Shown piece by piece: positions 21,691-33,803 of a stretch of 64,000 nt of DNA (the stretch's first letter is position 1; each line of letters opens with the position of its first letter). Source of the stretch: Chelonoidis abingdonii (taxonomy: Eukaryota; Chordata; Testudines; Testudinidae); the NCBI RefSeq assembly GCF_003597395.2, contig NC_133770.1, positions 88,034,743 to 88,098,742 on the forward strand, read 5' to 3'. The notes beneath the pieces were generated by a model. The model saw only the letters and a list, made by a program, of their open reading frames with translations, did not search any database and was not told where the DNA came from. Both the position numbers and the translations under genes were made by a program.

Positions 21691-24410
21691 TCTGTCAGAG
21701 AACGCCAGGAAAAGGAAATTGCTTACAAAAACGTGAGACGGTACATCAGCATTTTGTGACATGTAGAGAACCTCTCAGTAAAATCATAGGCATTTCACAT
21801 TCTGGTTTGCATACTGAGGCATTCCATAGTCTATGTCGTAGCAGACAAGCCAGTATGTGATATGGCTTTATCTCCACTCAAAAACCTGCCACACGGCAAA
21901 ATATGCTGCAGGCCTAACTGAAAAATGTTGTAATACATACTGATAAGTAGTATCACTGAGCTACAGTCTATGCAGTTTATGACTGTAACTGTCACACATG
22001 GCCAATAGGAGAAAATGTTATGGAAGTTTATTGTATTTTCATACCTAAATAATGCTAAACCAGTCTTGCTGAAATGTACAATATTTGAGCAGAGAATAAA
22101 GATGAAAAATTGCACTCCAAAAAGGTATTCATTTAACAAAGTTAAAAACTGAAAAATTGTTGGAGAGGTGTGGGGGTTAGAAATGGAAGTTGCAATTCAA
22201 CCTTATAGATATCTTGCTCTGCCTGTAGTCACAATAACATTAGACAGAAAAAGAAGACACACTATGAACTAGATTCTTCTGACTGAACCCAACTCCACTT
22301 GTAGAGTCATACAGGCTACCTGCACATCTCATGCCTCTAAAGGGCTTGGAGCTCTGAGCTAGTAAGACCCATACAAAGTGAGTTGGGCTAGCCAGAGCAA
22401 TTAGGGCCAGGCCAGGCAGGTAACATGTTTATTCAGTACAACTACTCTGTGAGAGCTTTCACTAGGAAGACACTTACGGAATCCTGGCTGGATTTCTAAG
22501 TTGCCCTGTCCCTCCAGGTTGAATCCCCTCTAATGGAGCCATAGATTTGTTACACACTTAGCACAGTTGTTGCTCATTTGGGCACTTCTGGCTCTGTGTT
22601 TGGAGACATGTGAGATCAGAAACTACAGAAGAAGTTGGCTTTAAGGATGGCTTTGGAGATGGAGAGGGAAAACACAACAGGCAAGAGATAGAGTTGTTCT
22701 AAGTATGAGGAGTGGCATGAAAAAAGACATGAAGGCAAGCACAGGGAAAGGAAGTGAAGGGGCATCTTGAGACAGGGTTGGATGAAATGAAAGCAGAGAA
22801 TTAGGCTGGGGCCATGTTATATGGGACCTTGAATTGGAGGAGCTGAATGTGTTAAAAAGCAGAAAGGCAATGAAGGAATTTGAGGAGGAGTGAAATCCTT
22901 GCAGCAGAAGAAGTGGAAGTAGATAAGTTTTGAATAGACTGAAATGAGACGAGGAAAGAAGCAAGGAGGCCAGAGAGGTTATCGCAGCCAAGCTGAGAGA
23001 CTGCCAAGATGTGGAGAAGGATTTTATAGTAGTGATGATGGGGAGGAAAGGGTAGATTTTGGTGACATTAAAGAAGAAGATGCAATGGCATTTAGTAAGA
23101 TCCTAGTTATGAAGTTGGAGGAGTAAAAAAATAACAGCAAGCATTGTAAGCCTAGGTGACTGGGAGGATAATGAAGTGACAGACAAGGGGAGGAATGGAG
23201 AGGGATTATAAGATAAGATGCAAAACTCAAATGTTGACATCCTGCGCCAAATCCATCCATGAAGCTAAAGGAGTTACAACAGGAATAGGTTTAGCCCACT
23301 GGGTTTGAAATAATGTGAGACTGCCTAGGAGAGGATAGCAGAGAAAGCTGGAGGTACAAGGAAAGACATGGGAGAAGTCAGGTGTATGGACAGAATCATC
23401 ACAGAGGTGATCGTTGAAACATAACATAGAAATATAGATCTAGGGCAATGGATGCTCTAGGAGTACGTAAGATGGACAGATATTATAAATGCATAGACAG
23501 TTCAATATTTCCTAGTTATGCTCATGTTGATAAGCTGCTTCAAGTTTCAAAAATCCATCACATAATGCTAATCTCAGTTAGTATGCAGATGTTATGTTCA
23601 GTAAATAAATGGTTATTAATCCTATGTTAATGGAGACATGCAGATGAGAGAGAAAAAAAAATACATGGAGAGATGGAGAGAGATACAAATTAAAAGTTTA
23701 CCATATTTAGTAGACACACACCAATCTGCCAAGGTACAGCTGAAAGATATAGGTCTCTCTTTTTAATAGCAATTTCTGTTTTCTAATAAAGTTCAAAATT
23801 GAATTCTATATGCTCCAAGAGGATATTTTTTTCCAACAAAGATATACTTTCCCCAATAATTTTATGCTCATTTTCAACCCTCAAGCTGTTGAACAAATAT
23901 ATAGATGTGTCTTCATAATTCACTTGGCTGGCAAAATTGAAAATTTCTGGCAGCCAGTAAATATTTTCTGTAGAATAGTATCATTCTTTCTGGTGTTTCT
24001 CAATCAGGTTTTTTTAGCTGGTTGGTTTTCGGGGATGGTGGGGAGTGTTATTTCCAGGGATGTGTGTGGTTGTCTTGTTCTATTTTATTTTGTTGCTAAA
24101 AGTAGGACAATAGGGAATGTTTTTTAGGACAACGGGGAAACTTGTTAGCTGCCTAATATATGCAGTTATAATTTGTGTGTTTTAAAATATTCTCTGATGC
24201 TACTTTGGCTTTGCTGTACTGTTTGGGCCCAATTCTACAAATCCTTACTCATCCAAACGGTGCTTATTCACAGAATTAGTCTCATCAGCTTCATTGGCAC
24301 TAGTAACGTGAGGAAAGCTTTTTGGAATTGTGCCCCGCATACAGGAAGCCAGTGGCTGGTATAAGGTACTACTTGTGTCCTAGATTCTAAACTCTGGTCA
24401 CAATTTAAGC
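21691..24410. other. Unassigned sequence with a purine-rich tract at 22625-23420
   Basis: No gene recognised. From about 22625 to 23420 the plus strand is strongly enriched in A and G for nearly 800 bases. The frames there (for example minus 22641-22991) reflect composition only. The stretch may be an old repeat; I cannot assign a family. Confidence 0.45.
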
Positions 24411-24533
24411 TAGGGTGACCAGATGTCCCGATTTTATAGGGACAGTCCCGATTTTTAGGTCTCTCTCTTATACACGCTCCTATTACCCTCCACCCCCATC
24501 CTGATTTTTCACATTTGCTGTCTGTTCAGCCTA
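24411..24533. mobile_element. 123-bp hAT-like MITE, copy 1
   Basis: It starts TAGGGTGACCAGATGTCCCG and ends TCTGTTCAGCCTA and is flanked by perfect 8-bp copies of ATTTAAGC (24403-24410 and 24534-24541). A copy of exactly the same length lies at 46522-46644. Eight-base duplications suggest hAT transposase. It has no coding capacity. Confidence 0.92.
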
Positions 24534-24549
24534 ATTTAAGCATAGGTGG

Positions 24550-25640
24550 AGAAAACTGGTTTGAAATTCACCATTCCTTACCCATCCATAAATTGCTATG
24601 AGCCAGAATGGGTAAGGAATGGTGTCCCTAGCCTCTGTTTGTCAGAGGATGGAGATGGCTGGCAGGAGAGTGATCACTTGATCACTGCCTGCTAGGTTCA
24701 CTCCCTCTGGGGCACCTGGCATTGGCCACAGTCGGTAGACAGATACTGGGCTAGATGGACCTTTGGTTTGACCTGGTACAGCCTGTCATAGCTTCCTACT
24801 CAGATTTGAACCTTAGCGTTCATAAACTGAGAAGCTAGCATGAACCCTCTAAGCTTAATTACCAGCTTAGATCTGATATGGCTGCCAAACCACCAGAATT
24901 TCCAGGCCTGACTTCCTCTCTGGTCTCCCAAACTTCTCTGGGGACCCAAGACTCAGAGGCCCCAGTCTCACACCAAGAAAACAAGCTCCTCTCCTGTCTC
25001 CTCTTACTCCCCAGCTCCCCCTCCTGGTTATCCTGGGCGATACTGTACTTAAACCCTTGAAATGCAAAAAAGAGAGGGCATATTTACTTCCCGCCTCCTT
25101 TCCCCGGAGCTTGCAGATTCAAACCTAGTCAAGCTAACACAAAGATTTTCCCCCTTCCCTTCTTCCTTAGGCCTTAACCAGAGAAAACCTCAAACAGGTT
25201 TTAAAAAGAAAGCTTTATATAAAAAAGAAAGAAAAAAGACAAAAAAATATTCTCTGTGTCAAGGTGACAATAATACAGGATCAATTGCTTCAAAGAAAAA
25301 GTGAATAAACAGCCTTATTCAAAAGGAGATACAATTTAAACATTCCAGCAACTACACACATGTAAATACAAAAACAATAACAGCCTATTGTTTTTCTACC
25401 TTTGTACTCACAACTTTGAAACAGAAGATTAGAAGCTTGAAGATAGATAGACCCTTCTCATAGCTGAGAGCCAGACAAAAAACACAGACTCAAACATTCC
25501 CTCCCCTGAGCTTTGAAAAATCCAGTTTCCTGATTGGTCCTCTGGTCAGGTGTTTGGTTCTCTTTGTTAACCCTTTACAGGTAAAAGAAACATTAACCCT
25601 TAGCTATCTATTTATGACATGGCCGTTCTTATGTTAAATC
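24550..25640 (+). mobile_element. CR1 LINE 3' end interrupted by a solo LTR
   Basis: CR1 3' sequence runs from about 24550 to 24783 (GGAATGGTGTCCCTAGCCTC, GGGCACCTGGCATTGGCC, CTAGATGGACCTTTGG) and resumes at 25620 with TGGCCGTTCTTATG. The TTCTTATG end is the usual CR1 3' terminus. The element is heavily 5'-truncated, with no RT left. Confidence 0.85.
24784..25619 (-). mobile_element. Solo LTR, family A, copy 3
   Basis: The ends are TGTCATAG and TTATGACA. Flanks are CAGCC and TGGCC; the canonical CR1 site reads TGGCC, so the left copy seems to have changed by two transitions. Over most of its length the sequence is a close relative of the copy at 16573-17416, with which it shares the CCTTAGCGTTCATAAACTG stretch, so these two may be a subfamily. 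Confidence 0.85.
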
Positions 25641-26809
25641 CATATCTTTGATTTCTGTTCATGAACATAGGCTCCTCCTAAGCTGTGCTAGCACGATTCA
25701 AAATAAAACATCAATGCCAGTCTATTTTTTAATAGCACAATTTATTTATCCGATATCAATTGCCTACAGCAATGAAAATTTCAGATTCCTATTACTTTCC
25801 ACTTCCTCTCCCACAAATGATCTCTCAATTTCCATTGATTTCAATGGGACCTGAAGGTTGCACAGCACCGACAGGATCAGGTCCCAGAATTGTTTTAAGA
25901 GAGAAATAATTTTCTGTCTCCTCCTCAAATCGAGATGCTTTGATATGAATAATCAAACTTTCACCATCTGCTTCTGGATCTACACAGAGCAACAAGTAGC
26001 AACTGAAAAATTCTTTAGGAATAAATGTGAGCAGCAAGGTGCTCAGTGCAAAAGGGCTACTTTATTATCTCAATCAGAACCCAGCCGGCTGTTGCCTAGT
26101 ATCATGGAAACACAGCTGTGTTGGAGAGCTATTTATTTACTAGACTGCTGTCATAAAATTGATGCAGGTGACTGTGCAGGGAGAATATAAACCTTCTCTC
26201 TGAGAATATGATCACTGTATTGTTTATGGCAGGAAAGCTGTATTTTTGACTTCACTGATAAATAAAGACCAGGTACAATAAACATGGTACCCTGGACATA
26301 CAATACAAGGCCAGATCAGCTATGGAAAATCTTTTTGTTCAGAGTGCCCAAGGTCTTAGTTAGGCTTCCATAGTGCAGAATCCAGACAGATATTATTCAT
26401 TTATATATTCACGCTCCAGAATAACCTACCCTGGAAGCGGAGGGAGAGGAGAGTAACTAGAGTCTGCTGGTCTTTGTTGTAAAAGTGGAAGACTACGAAG
26501 GAGGAATCATGTCCTGTCTAATGTACCAACCTATAAATTAGTCACTACAGACCAAGGCTCTTTAAGATATATGCACGACAACCTTTTAATTGGACTAATT
26601 TATGAGCTTGTTTCATGGTCCAATGTGTCAATTAGTCATAAGTTAAAGGGTTTGTTCTTTACGAGTCAGGAAAAACTCAGCTCGCACATCTCGGCTTTGG
26701 ACTCCAGACCCAAGTGACAGGAAAGGAAATGTTTTCTCTCTACTTGTTAGCACATAATATTCCTTTCACATGTCGCTGAAGCAGACTTCACTCAATTCCT
26801 CAGCCTGCA
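25641..26809. other. Unassigned sequence
   Basis: No gene. Around 25825-25885 a CATTGATTTCAATGGGACC...GGATCAGGTCCC stretch matches the old palindromic repeat type. The rest has no recognisable element. Confidence 0.45.
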
Positions 26810-27030
26810 GGCAAAACAACCTGTGTGCCTCTTGTAGTAAGTCAGAGAGTTAGAGTAAGGATATGGGGTGCAGAAAGTTAAAATGCAAAATTCTAAGCTA
26901 TTGTAGAGCTACTGTGGATTACTCCAGTGTAAAAGAAACCAGAATTTACCCCAAACTACCTACCACTGGGATGCTACATGGTAATGGGATACAGAGCCTT
27001 TCACCCTTACTGGTACAAGTCAATCCTAGG

Positions 27031-27334
27031 CACAGGTGCCAAATTTTCAAAATGCCAGGGGTGCTCAACCCCCGGCACTGTCCCAGGCCCCACCCCATCC
27101 CACCTCTTCCCGCTCCATCCCCTCCCTCAGCGCACAGAGTCCTTGCTCCTCCCCACTCCCTCCCAGCCTCTTGTATGCCTCTAAACAGCTGTTCGCTGCA
27201 GGTGGGAGATGTGGGGAGGGAGGAGGCACTGATCCATGGGGCCTGCCAGTGAGCGGGAGGTGCTGGGTGGGGTGATGTGGGAGCTGATAAGGGGGCGCTC
27301 CAGTCCCAGAGCATCCATGGAGTTGGCTCCTATG
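27031..27334. mobile_element. hAT-like DNA transposon in segment copy 1
   Basis: It starts CACAGGTGCC and ends GGCTCCTATG. Flanks are ATCCTAGG (27023-27030) and ATCCCAGG (27335-27342), an 8-bp duplication with one mismatch. The related segment at about 38243 reads ATCCCAGG once with no insertion, which confirms both the ends and the duplication. The interior is GC-rich with no transposase. Several overlapping frames here are shadows. Confidence 0.93.
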
Positions 27335-27738
27335 ATCCCAGGTCCGTAACAGTAAAATCATGGATGTTAACAGCATATGTTAAAAAAACGCTTCCAAGTA
27401 ATTTAGGTCCCCAGATCTAGACTCTGTTTAGAAAAAAAACCAAACAGCTAAAAATAGTCATCCATAGTCAATAAAGATCAAACAACCATGGTTGTTTCCC
27501 TTTTAACTCCTTTTGCCCTATGTTTCATACTAGTTGGCAGCAGTTTTCCACCATAGGGGCACATACCTCTGACATGGAGGACAGAAATACACCTTCAAAT
27601 AAAGCCATTAGCCTTTTTTTTTTAAAAGTGATCTGGGAGAAAATATAAAAATCATTGTGGATAAATTGGCAGACATGACAAAAAGTGCTGATAGTGAGGA
27701 ATGGTCAGTTCTAAAGAGTGGTCTCTGGTACAGGTGAG

Positions 27739-29429
27739 TGTGACACTCTGCACCCCATATTTACCACGATGATAGGATTATATGTTTTGTACAAAGTATG
27801 TCTCATGAGGTGCCATTTTAAAAGTCTTACTCTTTTGAACTTTAATATCTTGTTAAGTTGTATGTGCTGTCACTGTATATGAAGTTTTGCTATGTATGTG
27901 CCACTGAAACATGTTGTGAGATTGGGAACACCCACAAGCAGTCTTTCAGGTACAATAAAAAGGCCAAACTATGTTAATGGCCTATTGAGGAAAATACAAA
28001 CACTCACAAGGATTATCCCAGGAACTGTATGCAATGGAAACCTCTCTACCTAACACACCGTTTGAGTCATGTCACAGCAAAAGATCTTTCCAGCAAGTTA
28101 GAAGAAGATATAAAAGAAGGAAGTGACATCATTGCTTGGCCTTACTCCCCCTACAACACGGCACCTGGAAACACCTTAGGAACAAAGACTGAACTGGGTA
28201 GTTATCATAAGCATAATTCCTAATTCTGAACTTTAGAGTCCAAAATGTGGGTGCCTGCATGAAATCTCCAAGCTTAATTACCAGCTTGGATCTGATAGCG
28301 CTGCCACCAGCCAGAAATTTCCAGTGTTTGGCTCACTCTGGTCTCCCCAAAACCTTCCCTGGGGGGACCCCAAGACCCAGATGCCCTGAGTCTTACCACA
28401 AAGGGAAATAACCCCCCTCCCCTTGTCTTCTCTTTACTTCCTCCCCAGGCTTCCCCTCCGTGGGTTATCCTGGAAGATTACTGTACTTAAACTCCTTGAA
28501 TTACAAAACAGAGAGGGCAATTTACCTTCCCCCCTCCTTCTTTTTCCCCCTCCCAGTCTTTCCCTGAGAGAGACCATAATCCTGGCACAGGGATTTCTAT
28601 CCCCTAGAGCCTCACTTAGAAAAGAAAATCCAACAGGTTTTAAAAAGAAAAGCTTTATATAAAAAGAAAGAAAAGACATAAAAATGCTCTCTGTATCAAG
28701 ATAACAATATACAGAGTCAATTGCTTAAAAGAAAAATATGAATAAACAGCCTTATTCAAAAAGAAATACAATTTAAACATTCCAGCAACTACACACATGT
28801 AAATACAAAAAAACAATAAAAGCCTATTGTTTTTCTACCTTTGTACTCACAACTTGGAAACTGAAGATTAGAAGCTTGAAGATAGAAAGATCCCTCTCAT
28901 AGCCGAGAGACAGACAAAAGACACAGACCCAAACATTCCCTCCCTGAGCTTTTAAAAATCCGGTTTCCTGATTGGTCCTCTGGTCAGGTGTTTGGTTCCC
29001 TTTGTTAACCCTTTACAGGTGAAAGAAACATTAACCCTTAGCTATCTGTTTATGACAGTAGTTAATAAATCTGTTTCATATTTTTACCTAAAACAGTGTG
29101 TTTCAAATGCTAAGGGGAAATCTGCTCAGGAGCAAGGGATGGTGCATTGTCCTCTCCACACTGAGGGAGAGGTGGACAGGGTAATAAATTCATACTGGTC
29201 AGCTTTTGACCAGGGTAAGACAGTACAGCTCTGGCATCCTAGGCTGTGAATCTGGAGGAGAAGCTTTCATGTAACTGCAGCTGGGTGTGTCACTTCCTGT
29301 GTGAGTGCAGGAGGAGGAGCATTCTGCAGCTTGTCACAGCAGCACAGTGTGAGAAGGAGCCCAGGCTGGTGAGACAGAGGGCTCATTGACACCCTAGTTC
29401 CAGGTTGCACCACAGGGGGGCCTGTCATA
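27739..29429 (+). mobile_element. Solo LTR, family C, copy 2, carrying a nested LTR
   Basis: It starts TGTGACACTCTGCACC and ends CCTGTCATA. Flanks are GTGAG (27734-27738) and GTGGG (29430-29434). The related segment has GTGGG once, with no LTR, at about 38558. Without the nested LTR at 28203-29057 and its 5-bp duplication it is about 831 bp. Its start resembles the LTR at 18394-19537 read on its minus strand. No internal genes remain. Confidence 0.88.
28203..29057 (-). mobile_element. Solo LTR, family A, copy 4, nested in another LTR
   Basis: It starts TATCATAAGC and ends TTATGACA and is flanked on both sides by GTAGT (28198-28202 and 29058-29062). It interrupts the family C LTR, so it is the younger of the two. 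It aligns over its full length with the minus strand of 31196-32060. Confidence 0.93.
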
Positions 29430-30175
29430 GTGGGATCATTTGAACAGTGTTTTTAATACAGTCAAATGCTAGATTATACATCTAGGCACAAAGGATGGAG
29501 GTAATACTTATGTAGGCATGGCAGAATTCAAACTTTTTAAAATAGAATTTCAATGGATAAGATGAATGTTTATTTATAGGCATTTTTTCAATATTCATTG
29601 TTTTAAATTTTCAGAGTTGTGCAAGATTATGGTGTTTAAGCGATTTTATTTTTATCTGTTTATATTTTTTCAGTTGGAGAAATTATGAGGGGTGTCAAAC
29701 AAGGGGAGAGATCACAATTATTTAACAACAGTAGACACTGAGATCCAAAAAGTTAAAGCTTCAGACCACTAACACATAAATTGTCAACATCACTCTCAAA
29801 ATATAGGAAGTAAATATCCTTAAACCAAACAAGTGAAGAGGGCTTTGAATTATGTTCAAAGAGGGCAGGTGACAAAAAAGCTACAAAAAGGTTAAAAAAA
29901 AAAAAGGAAACCCTAACAGAGGGCTAGTTTGGATTTGGAGAGGAGGTGGAATGGTACATTCCAATAGAATCATAGGAGCAACAAGATGGAAATCAGTGGA
30001 AGAATTTGCTCAATATCTCAGATGTCTATAAGCAAATGCAAGGAGTATGGGGAACGAACAGAAAGAACTGGAAGCATTAGTACATAAGCTAAATTATGAC
30101 TTAACTGGCATCACAGAGATTTTGTGGGATAAGTCTCATAACTGGAATGTTGGTATAGACGAGTATAGCTTTATC

Positions 30176-30520
30176 CAATACCGGATTTATAATGGTGCCA
30201 CTGGCACCGGGCCCATGGTCTAAAGGGGCCCCGGCACGCTTTTCTCTGCCCTCCACCCCCTACTCTCTCCTGTGGGGTCAGAGCTTGATGCTGGCGGCTG
30301 CTGCAGCTCCGTGGCAACCTCTGCCTGCAGCCTGGCTCCTGCCCCACCCCTTTCCCCAGCATGCTACGTCCTCCCCACTCCCCTGCCGATCAGCTGGCTC
30401 AGCCTTGCCAGCAGGAGCAAGAACGAGGGACCAGGGAGGAGGAAGCTGCAGCACGCCGCTCTGGGGAGGAGGAGGAGAAGAGGCGGGGTGAGAACTCTGG
30501 CCCTTGTAAATTGAGGGATA
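30176..30520. mobile_element. TIR element at the CR1/retrovirus junction
   Basis: A GC-rich stretch with inverted ends: GGATTTATAATGGTGCCA on the left pairs with TGGCCCTTGTAAATT on the right. Such ends resemble other GC-rich hAT-type elements in the window, but no target duplication is visible. The left flank is CR1 and the right flank is retroviral, so one boundary may have been altered by deletion or recombination. No coding content. Confidence 0.6.
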
Positions 30521-30639
30521 ACTGTCGAAAAGGGAAAAGGACTATCCACTGTACCATATGGCCTCATAGTGCAAGGGCAAGAGCATGAGCATCCTCTCCC
30601 AGAGTATAAAAAGGTGGAGTGGCCAGTGAAATCAGGACT

Positions 30640-31190
30640 CACCCTACAGAAAGCTCAGGAGAAAAATGCACAAGTCTGGTTCGTGGATGGGAGCTATTAT
30701 AGTGCTGGGAGAGCTTACAGCTCCAAATACTGTTAAGGTAAATACCAAGCAGGAACTAACCGTAAAGGGGCCAGTAAAGCCATACTCAGCACAAGCGGTG
30801 GCGGTGCGAAAGGTGTTGTAAGTGGAGAATCAGGAAAAAAAGTCCTGGCAATATTTACCAATTCGGATTGGGCGTGCAGAGCAGTAGTGATGTGGTTACT
30901 CATTTGGGCATGTAGGAATATGTACATGGGAGATGGAAAGCCAGTGAACAGTACTGGGAGCAAGTGGCAGTTTTAATAAAGGGTATAAAGGGAAACACTT
31001 ATGTAACACATGTGTAAGCACATCAGAAACCAGGGAGTGAAAAAGGATTTTGGAATAACAGGATGGATGTTTTAGCCAAATGAAGGCCCGGTTAACACAA
31101 AGTGAGGAAGAGGAGGTTATCAATGTAGTAATCAGAGCAGAAAAACAGCTGACAAGCCCAGAGACATTGGATCTGTAAGCCCTATAGGAA
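30640..31190 (+). pseudogene. Retroviral RNase H remnant
   Basis: WFVDGS with the first active-site Asp lies at 30677-30694, and TNSDWA with another active-site Asp at 30857-30874, followed by a HQKPG-type block near 31022 and a NNRMDVLAK-type end at about 31055-31081. These are the landmarks of retroviral RNase H. Stops occur, for example at 30735. The reading frame is cut by the solo LTR at 31196, after which integrase sequence follows. Confidence 0.75.
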
Positions 31191-31195
31191 GAGGG

Positions 31196-32060
31196 TGTCA
31201 TAAACAGATAGCTAAGGGTTAATGTTTCTTTTACCTGTAAAGGGTTAACAAAGGGAACCACACACCTGACCAGAGGACCAATCAGGAAACCGGATTTTTC
31301 AAAGCTCAGGGAGGGAATTTTGGGGTGTGTGTCTTTTGTCTTCTCTGTTCTGTTGCTCTCGCTCTGAGAGTGAACTTTCTCTCTTCAAGCTTCTGTAATC
31401 TTCTGTTTCCAAGTTGTAAGTACAAAGGTAGAAAGACAGTAAGCTTCTATTGTTTTTTTTTGTATTTACATGTGTGTAGTTTGCTGGAATGTTTTAAATT
31501 GGATATCTTTTTGAATAGGCTGTTTATTCATTTTTCTTTTAAGCAATTGACCCTGTATATTGTCAACCTTGATACAGAGAACATTTTTATGTCTTTTTCT
31601 TTCTTTTTTATATAAAGCTTTCTTTTTAAAACCTGTTTGAGTTTTTCTCTGGTTAAGGCTAAGGAACGAAGGGAGGGGGAAATCTCTTTGTGTTAGATTG
31701 ACTAGGTTTGAATCTGCATAGCCTCTGGGTGAGGGGAGAGACACTTAATCTCTCTGGGTTTGTTTGTTTCAAGGACTTGAAAATGGTAGTAACTCCTAGG
31801 GCCAGCCAGGGAGGAGAAGCCTGGGAGGAAAAAAGAGGAGACAAGGGGAGGGGTTATTTCCCTTTGTTGTAGACTCAGGGCATCTGAGTCTTGGGGTCCC
31901 CCAGGGAAGGTTTGGGGAGACCAGAGTGAGACAGACACTGTAAATTCCTGTCTGGTGGCAGCGCTATCAGATCTAAGCTGGTAATTAAGCTTAGAGGATT
32001 TATGCTAGGCACCCACATTTTGGACGCTAAGGTTCAGAATTGGGATTTATGCTTATGATA
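31196..32060 (+). mobile_element. Solo LTR, family A, copy 5, inside the retrovirus
   Basis: It starts TGTCATAAACAG and ends GCTTATGATA and is flanked on both sides by GAGGG (31191-31195 and 32061-32065). This is the only family A copy on the plus strand. A TATATAAAG motif lies at about 31608-31616. It separates the RNase H and integrase remnants. Frames such as minus 30896-31261 and plus 31325-31615 run across its borders and are chance. Confidence 0.93.
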
Positions 32061-32065
32061 GAGGG

Positions 32066-33060
32066 ACAAAGAAATTAAACAATTATCAAAGAAAAAACAA
32101 ACAGGAAAATTGCATGCACATAAAGACCCTGAAGGGGTAGTGTGGGTCACTGAACATGACTTGGACTTTTGGGAACAGCCTAAAAGGCGGTTAGTGCCTA
32201 AGAAAGTCAGGACTGAATTGATTCAATATGTTCATGAACAAAGGCAGTTTGGGGATGGACAAAACTGTGGAAAGAGTCAAAGATGGTGGCCCACCCTAAA
32301 GGAAGATGTAAAGCGGTGTAATGATTGTTTGCAATGTGCTATGGTTAATGAAGACCCACAGGTACAAAAAGGTCCCATTGCTCAGAGTCCTTGGGCCCAG
32401 TTATAGACAGACTGTATTGGACCCCTACCAATCACCCATGAAACAATACATTTTGTTTGACAATTGTAGATCCCTTTACAAAATAGATAGAAGCCATCCC
32501 AGAAAAGACTGACACAGCTTTGACTACAGCCCAGCAATAGTTTAATGTAGTGGTTAGCTGGTGGGGCTGCCCACAAGGAAATCGATTCAGAGGTAGGCCC
32601 ACACTTCACTGGGGAAACCATGCAGGAACTGTGTAATATACTAGGCATTAACTAAAAGTTCCACGTTGCAGACCACCTCTCAATGCTCAGGAATGGAACG
32701 AACTAACCGCACTCTGCTCAGGAATGGAACGGTAAAAGAAAATGGAAAAAACTGGGATGAAAAACTGCCTATGAGTCTAATGGCCTTGAGGTCAGTCCCA
32801 ATGAGTCATGGTTATAGTCCCTTTGTAGCAATGACAGGAAGGGACATGAGAACACCCCAACAGTGGTGGCAAGATGTAGATATTCCAGATGGATGGTAAC
32901 GCTAAGTGACCAATGGAGCCAGTCCTTTTTAGAGGCATTAACAGAAATCCACAAGAAAAACAGCAAAACAATTGGGTCTAAATGTAAAAAAGATGGATGA
33001 AATGCTGGGCTGGGCAAAAAGGCCAACTGAGTGGGAGGTTAGAGAGTAGGTTTTGTATCA
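32066..33060 (+). pseudogene. Retroviral integrase remnant
   Basis: An open frame at 32110-32406 (98 codons) contains the zinc-binding half: a His at 32233-32235, then Cys residues in CNDCLQC (32317-32337). After a stop at 32404, the core continues with shifts: an IGPLPIT block near 32417, a VDPFTK-like block around 32466-32484, and a final open stretch at 32666-32899 that carries ERTNRTLL and a GYSPF motif. The last parts match the end of the catalytic core. At least three frame breaks disable it. Confidence 0.8.
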
Positions 33061-33079
33061 AAAATTTGAAGAACAAGAT

Positions 33080-33305
33080 AATTCTTTGTGTATGAAATGG
33101 ATACTCTAACACTATGATAGAAAATTGTACAGGACCTAAAGCCACAATATATGATATTGACTGCCTTAAGCTTGTACAGAAGCAAGAAGAGGTCAATCCT
33201 TTTAGGATCCCTGTATTCATCCCAAAATGTGGGATACTGAAAGTCATTGTTGTTGTGTATTTGGTTGTCACAGTTTTTGTTCCTATGGCAACTGAGTCAC
33301 ATTAT
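33080..33305 (+). pseudogene. Env N-terminal-like fragment
   Basis: The open frame at 33114-33338 encodes 74 residues with a strongly hydrophobic stretch (VIVVVYLVVTVFV, about 33243-33281), as in an envelope leader or signal-anchor. Its place right after integrase fits env. It runs into the Gypsy-like LTR. Assignment rests on position and hydrophobicity only. Confidence 0.45.
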
Positions 33306-33440
33306 CAGGGGATAGCCCAGCCAGCTTCAGCCGGTTAGGCGAGCTCTGTGCCTGTAAATAAATGGTAGTTTTGTTAGCTGTCTGCTGTCTGCTCTCAAGT
33401 GATTTCTTCCTAAACCGGCTGCCCCCAAGGATATAACAAG

Positions 33441-33455
33441 TGGCAACGAGGATGG
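33441..33455 (+). promoter_or_regulatory. Putative tRNA primer-binding site
   Basis: TGGCAACGAGGATGG begins with the TGG expected opposite a tRNA CCA end and lies 2 bases past the likely LTR end. I do not assign the priming tRNA. Confidence 0.5.
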
Positions 33456-33803
33456 GATTCCAGTGCTGCTCCAGTAACAGAAGGAAGTAGAAGTCAAGGT
33501 AAAGAACAAAAACAAAAAAACCCTCTTGTTTGCACTGACTGTGAAAGTGAAACTAAAAATCATGAGGTGAGAAGTCAAGGTAATGAAAACAATAATACAA
33601 AAGATAAGAACTCTTCGTTTGCACCTGACTTGTGAATGTGAAAGCTAAAAACTCACAGTGCGCCTAACTCTGACGCCTGGAGCCGAGCTGGAATACCTTT
33701 GATGAGAATATATGTACGTGCAGGATGGCATGTGTGTATACTGAGCGTTTTTGAGCTTATTTGTTATTTTGCGAAAATGAGCATATAGACAGAAGGAAGT
33801 AAG

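Larger units (their letters stand above)
26810..30175 (+). repeat. Duplicated segment, copy 1 (with insertions)
   Basis: Three blocks, 26826-27030, 27335-27738 and 29430-30175, align in order and orientation with 38045-39290. Shared landmarks include GTACAAGTCAATCC, CATGGATGTTAA, AGTAATTTAGG, AAATATAAAAATCATT, GTGGGATCATTTGAACA and GAGTATGGGGAA. The shared sequence contains parts of CR1 (an RT fragment around 27644-27738 plus 29430-29540, and an endonuclease fragment at about 29900-30175) and non-CR1 sequence. Copy 1 contains a hAT element and a nested pair of LTRs absent from copy 2. Confidence 0.85.

Noticed and set aside
26946..27376. Overlapping proline-rich frames on both strands
   Set aside because: They are shadows within the GC-rich hAT element at 27031-27334.
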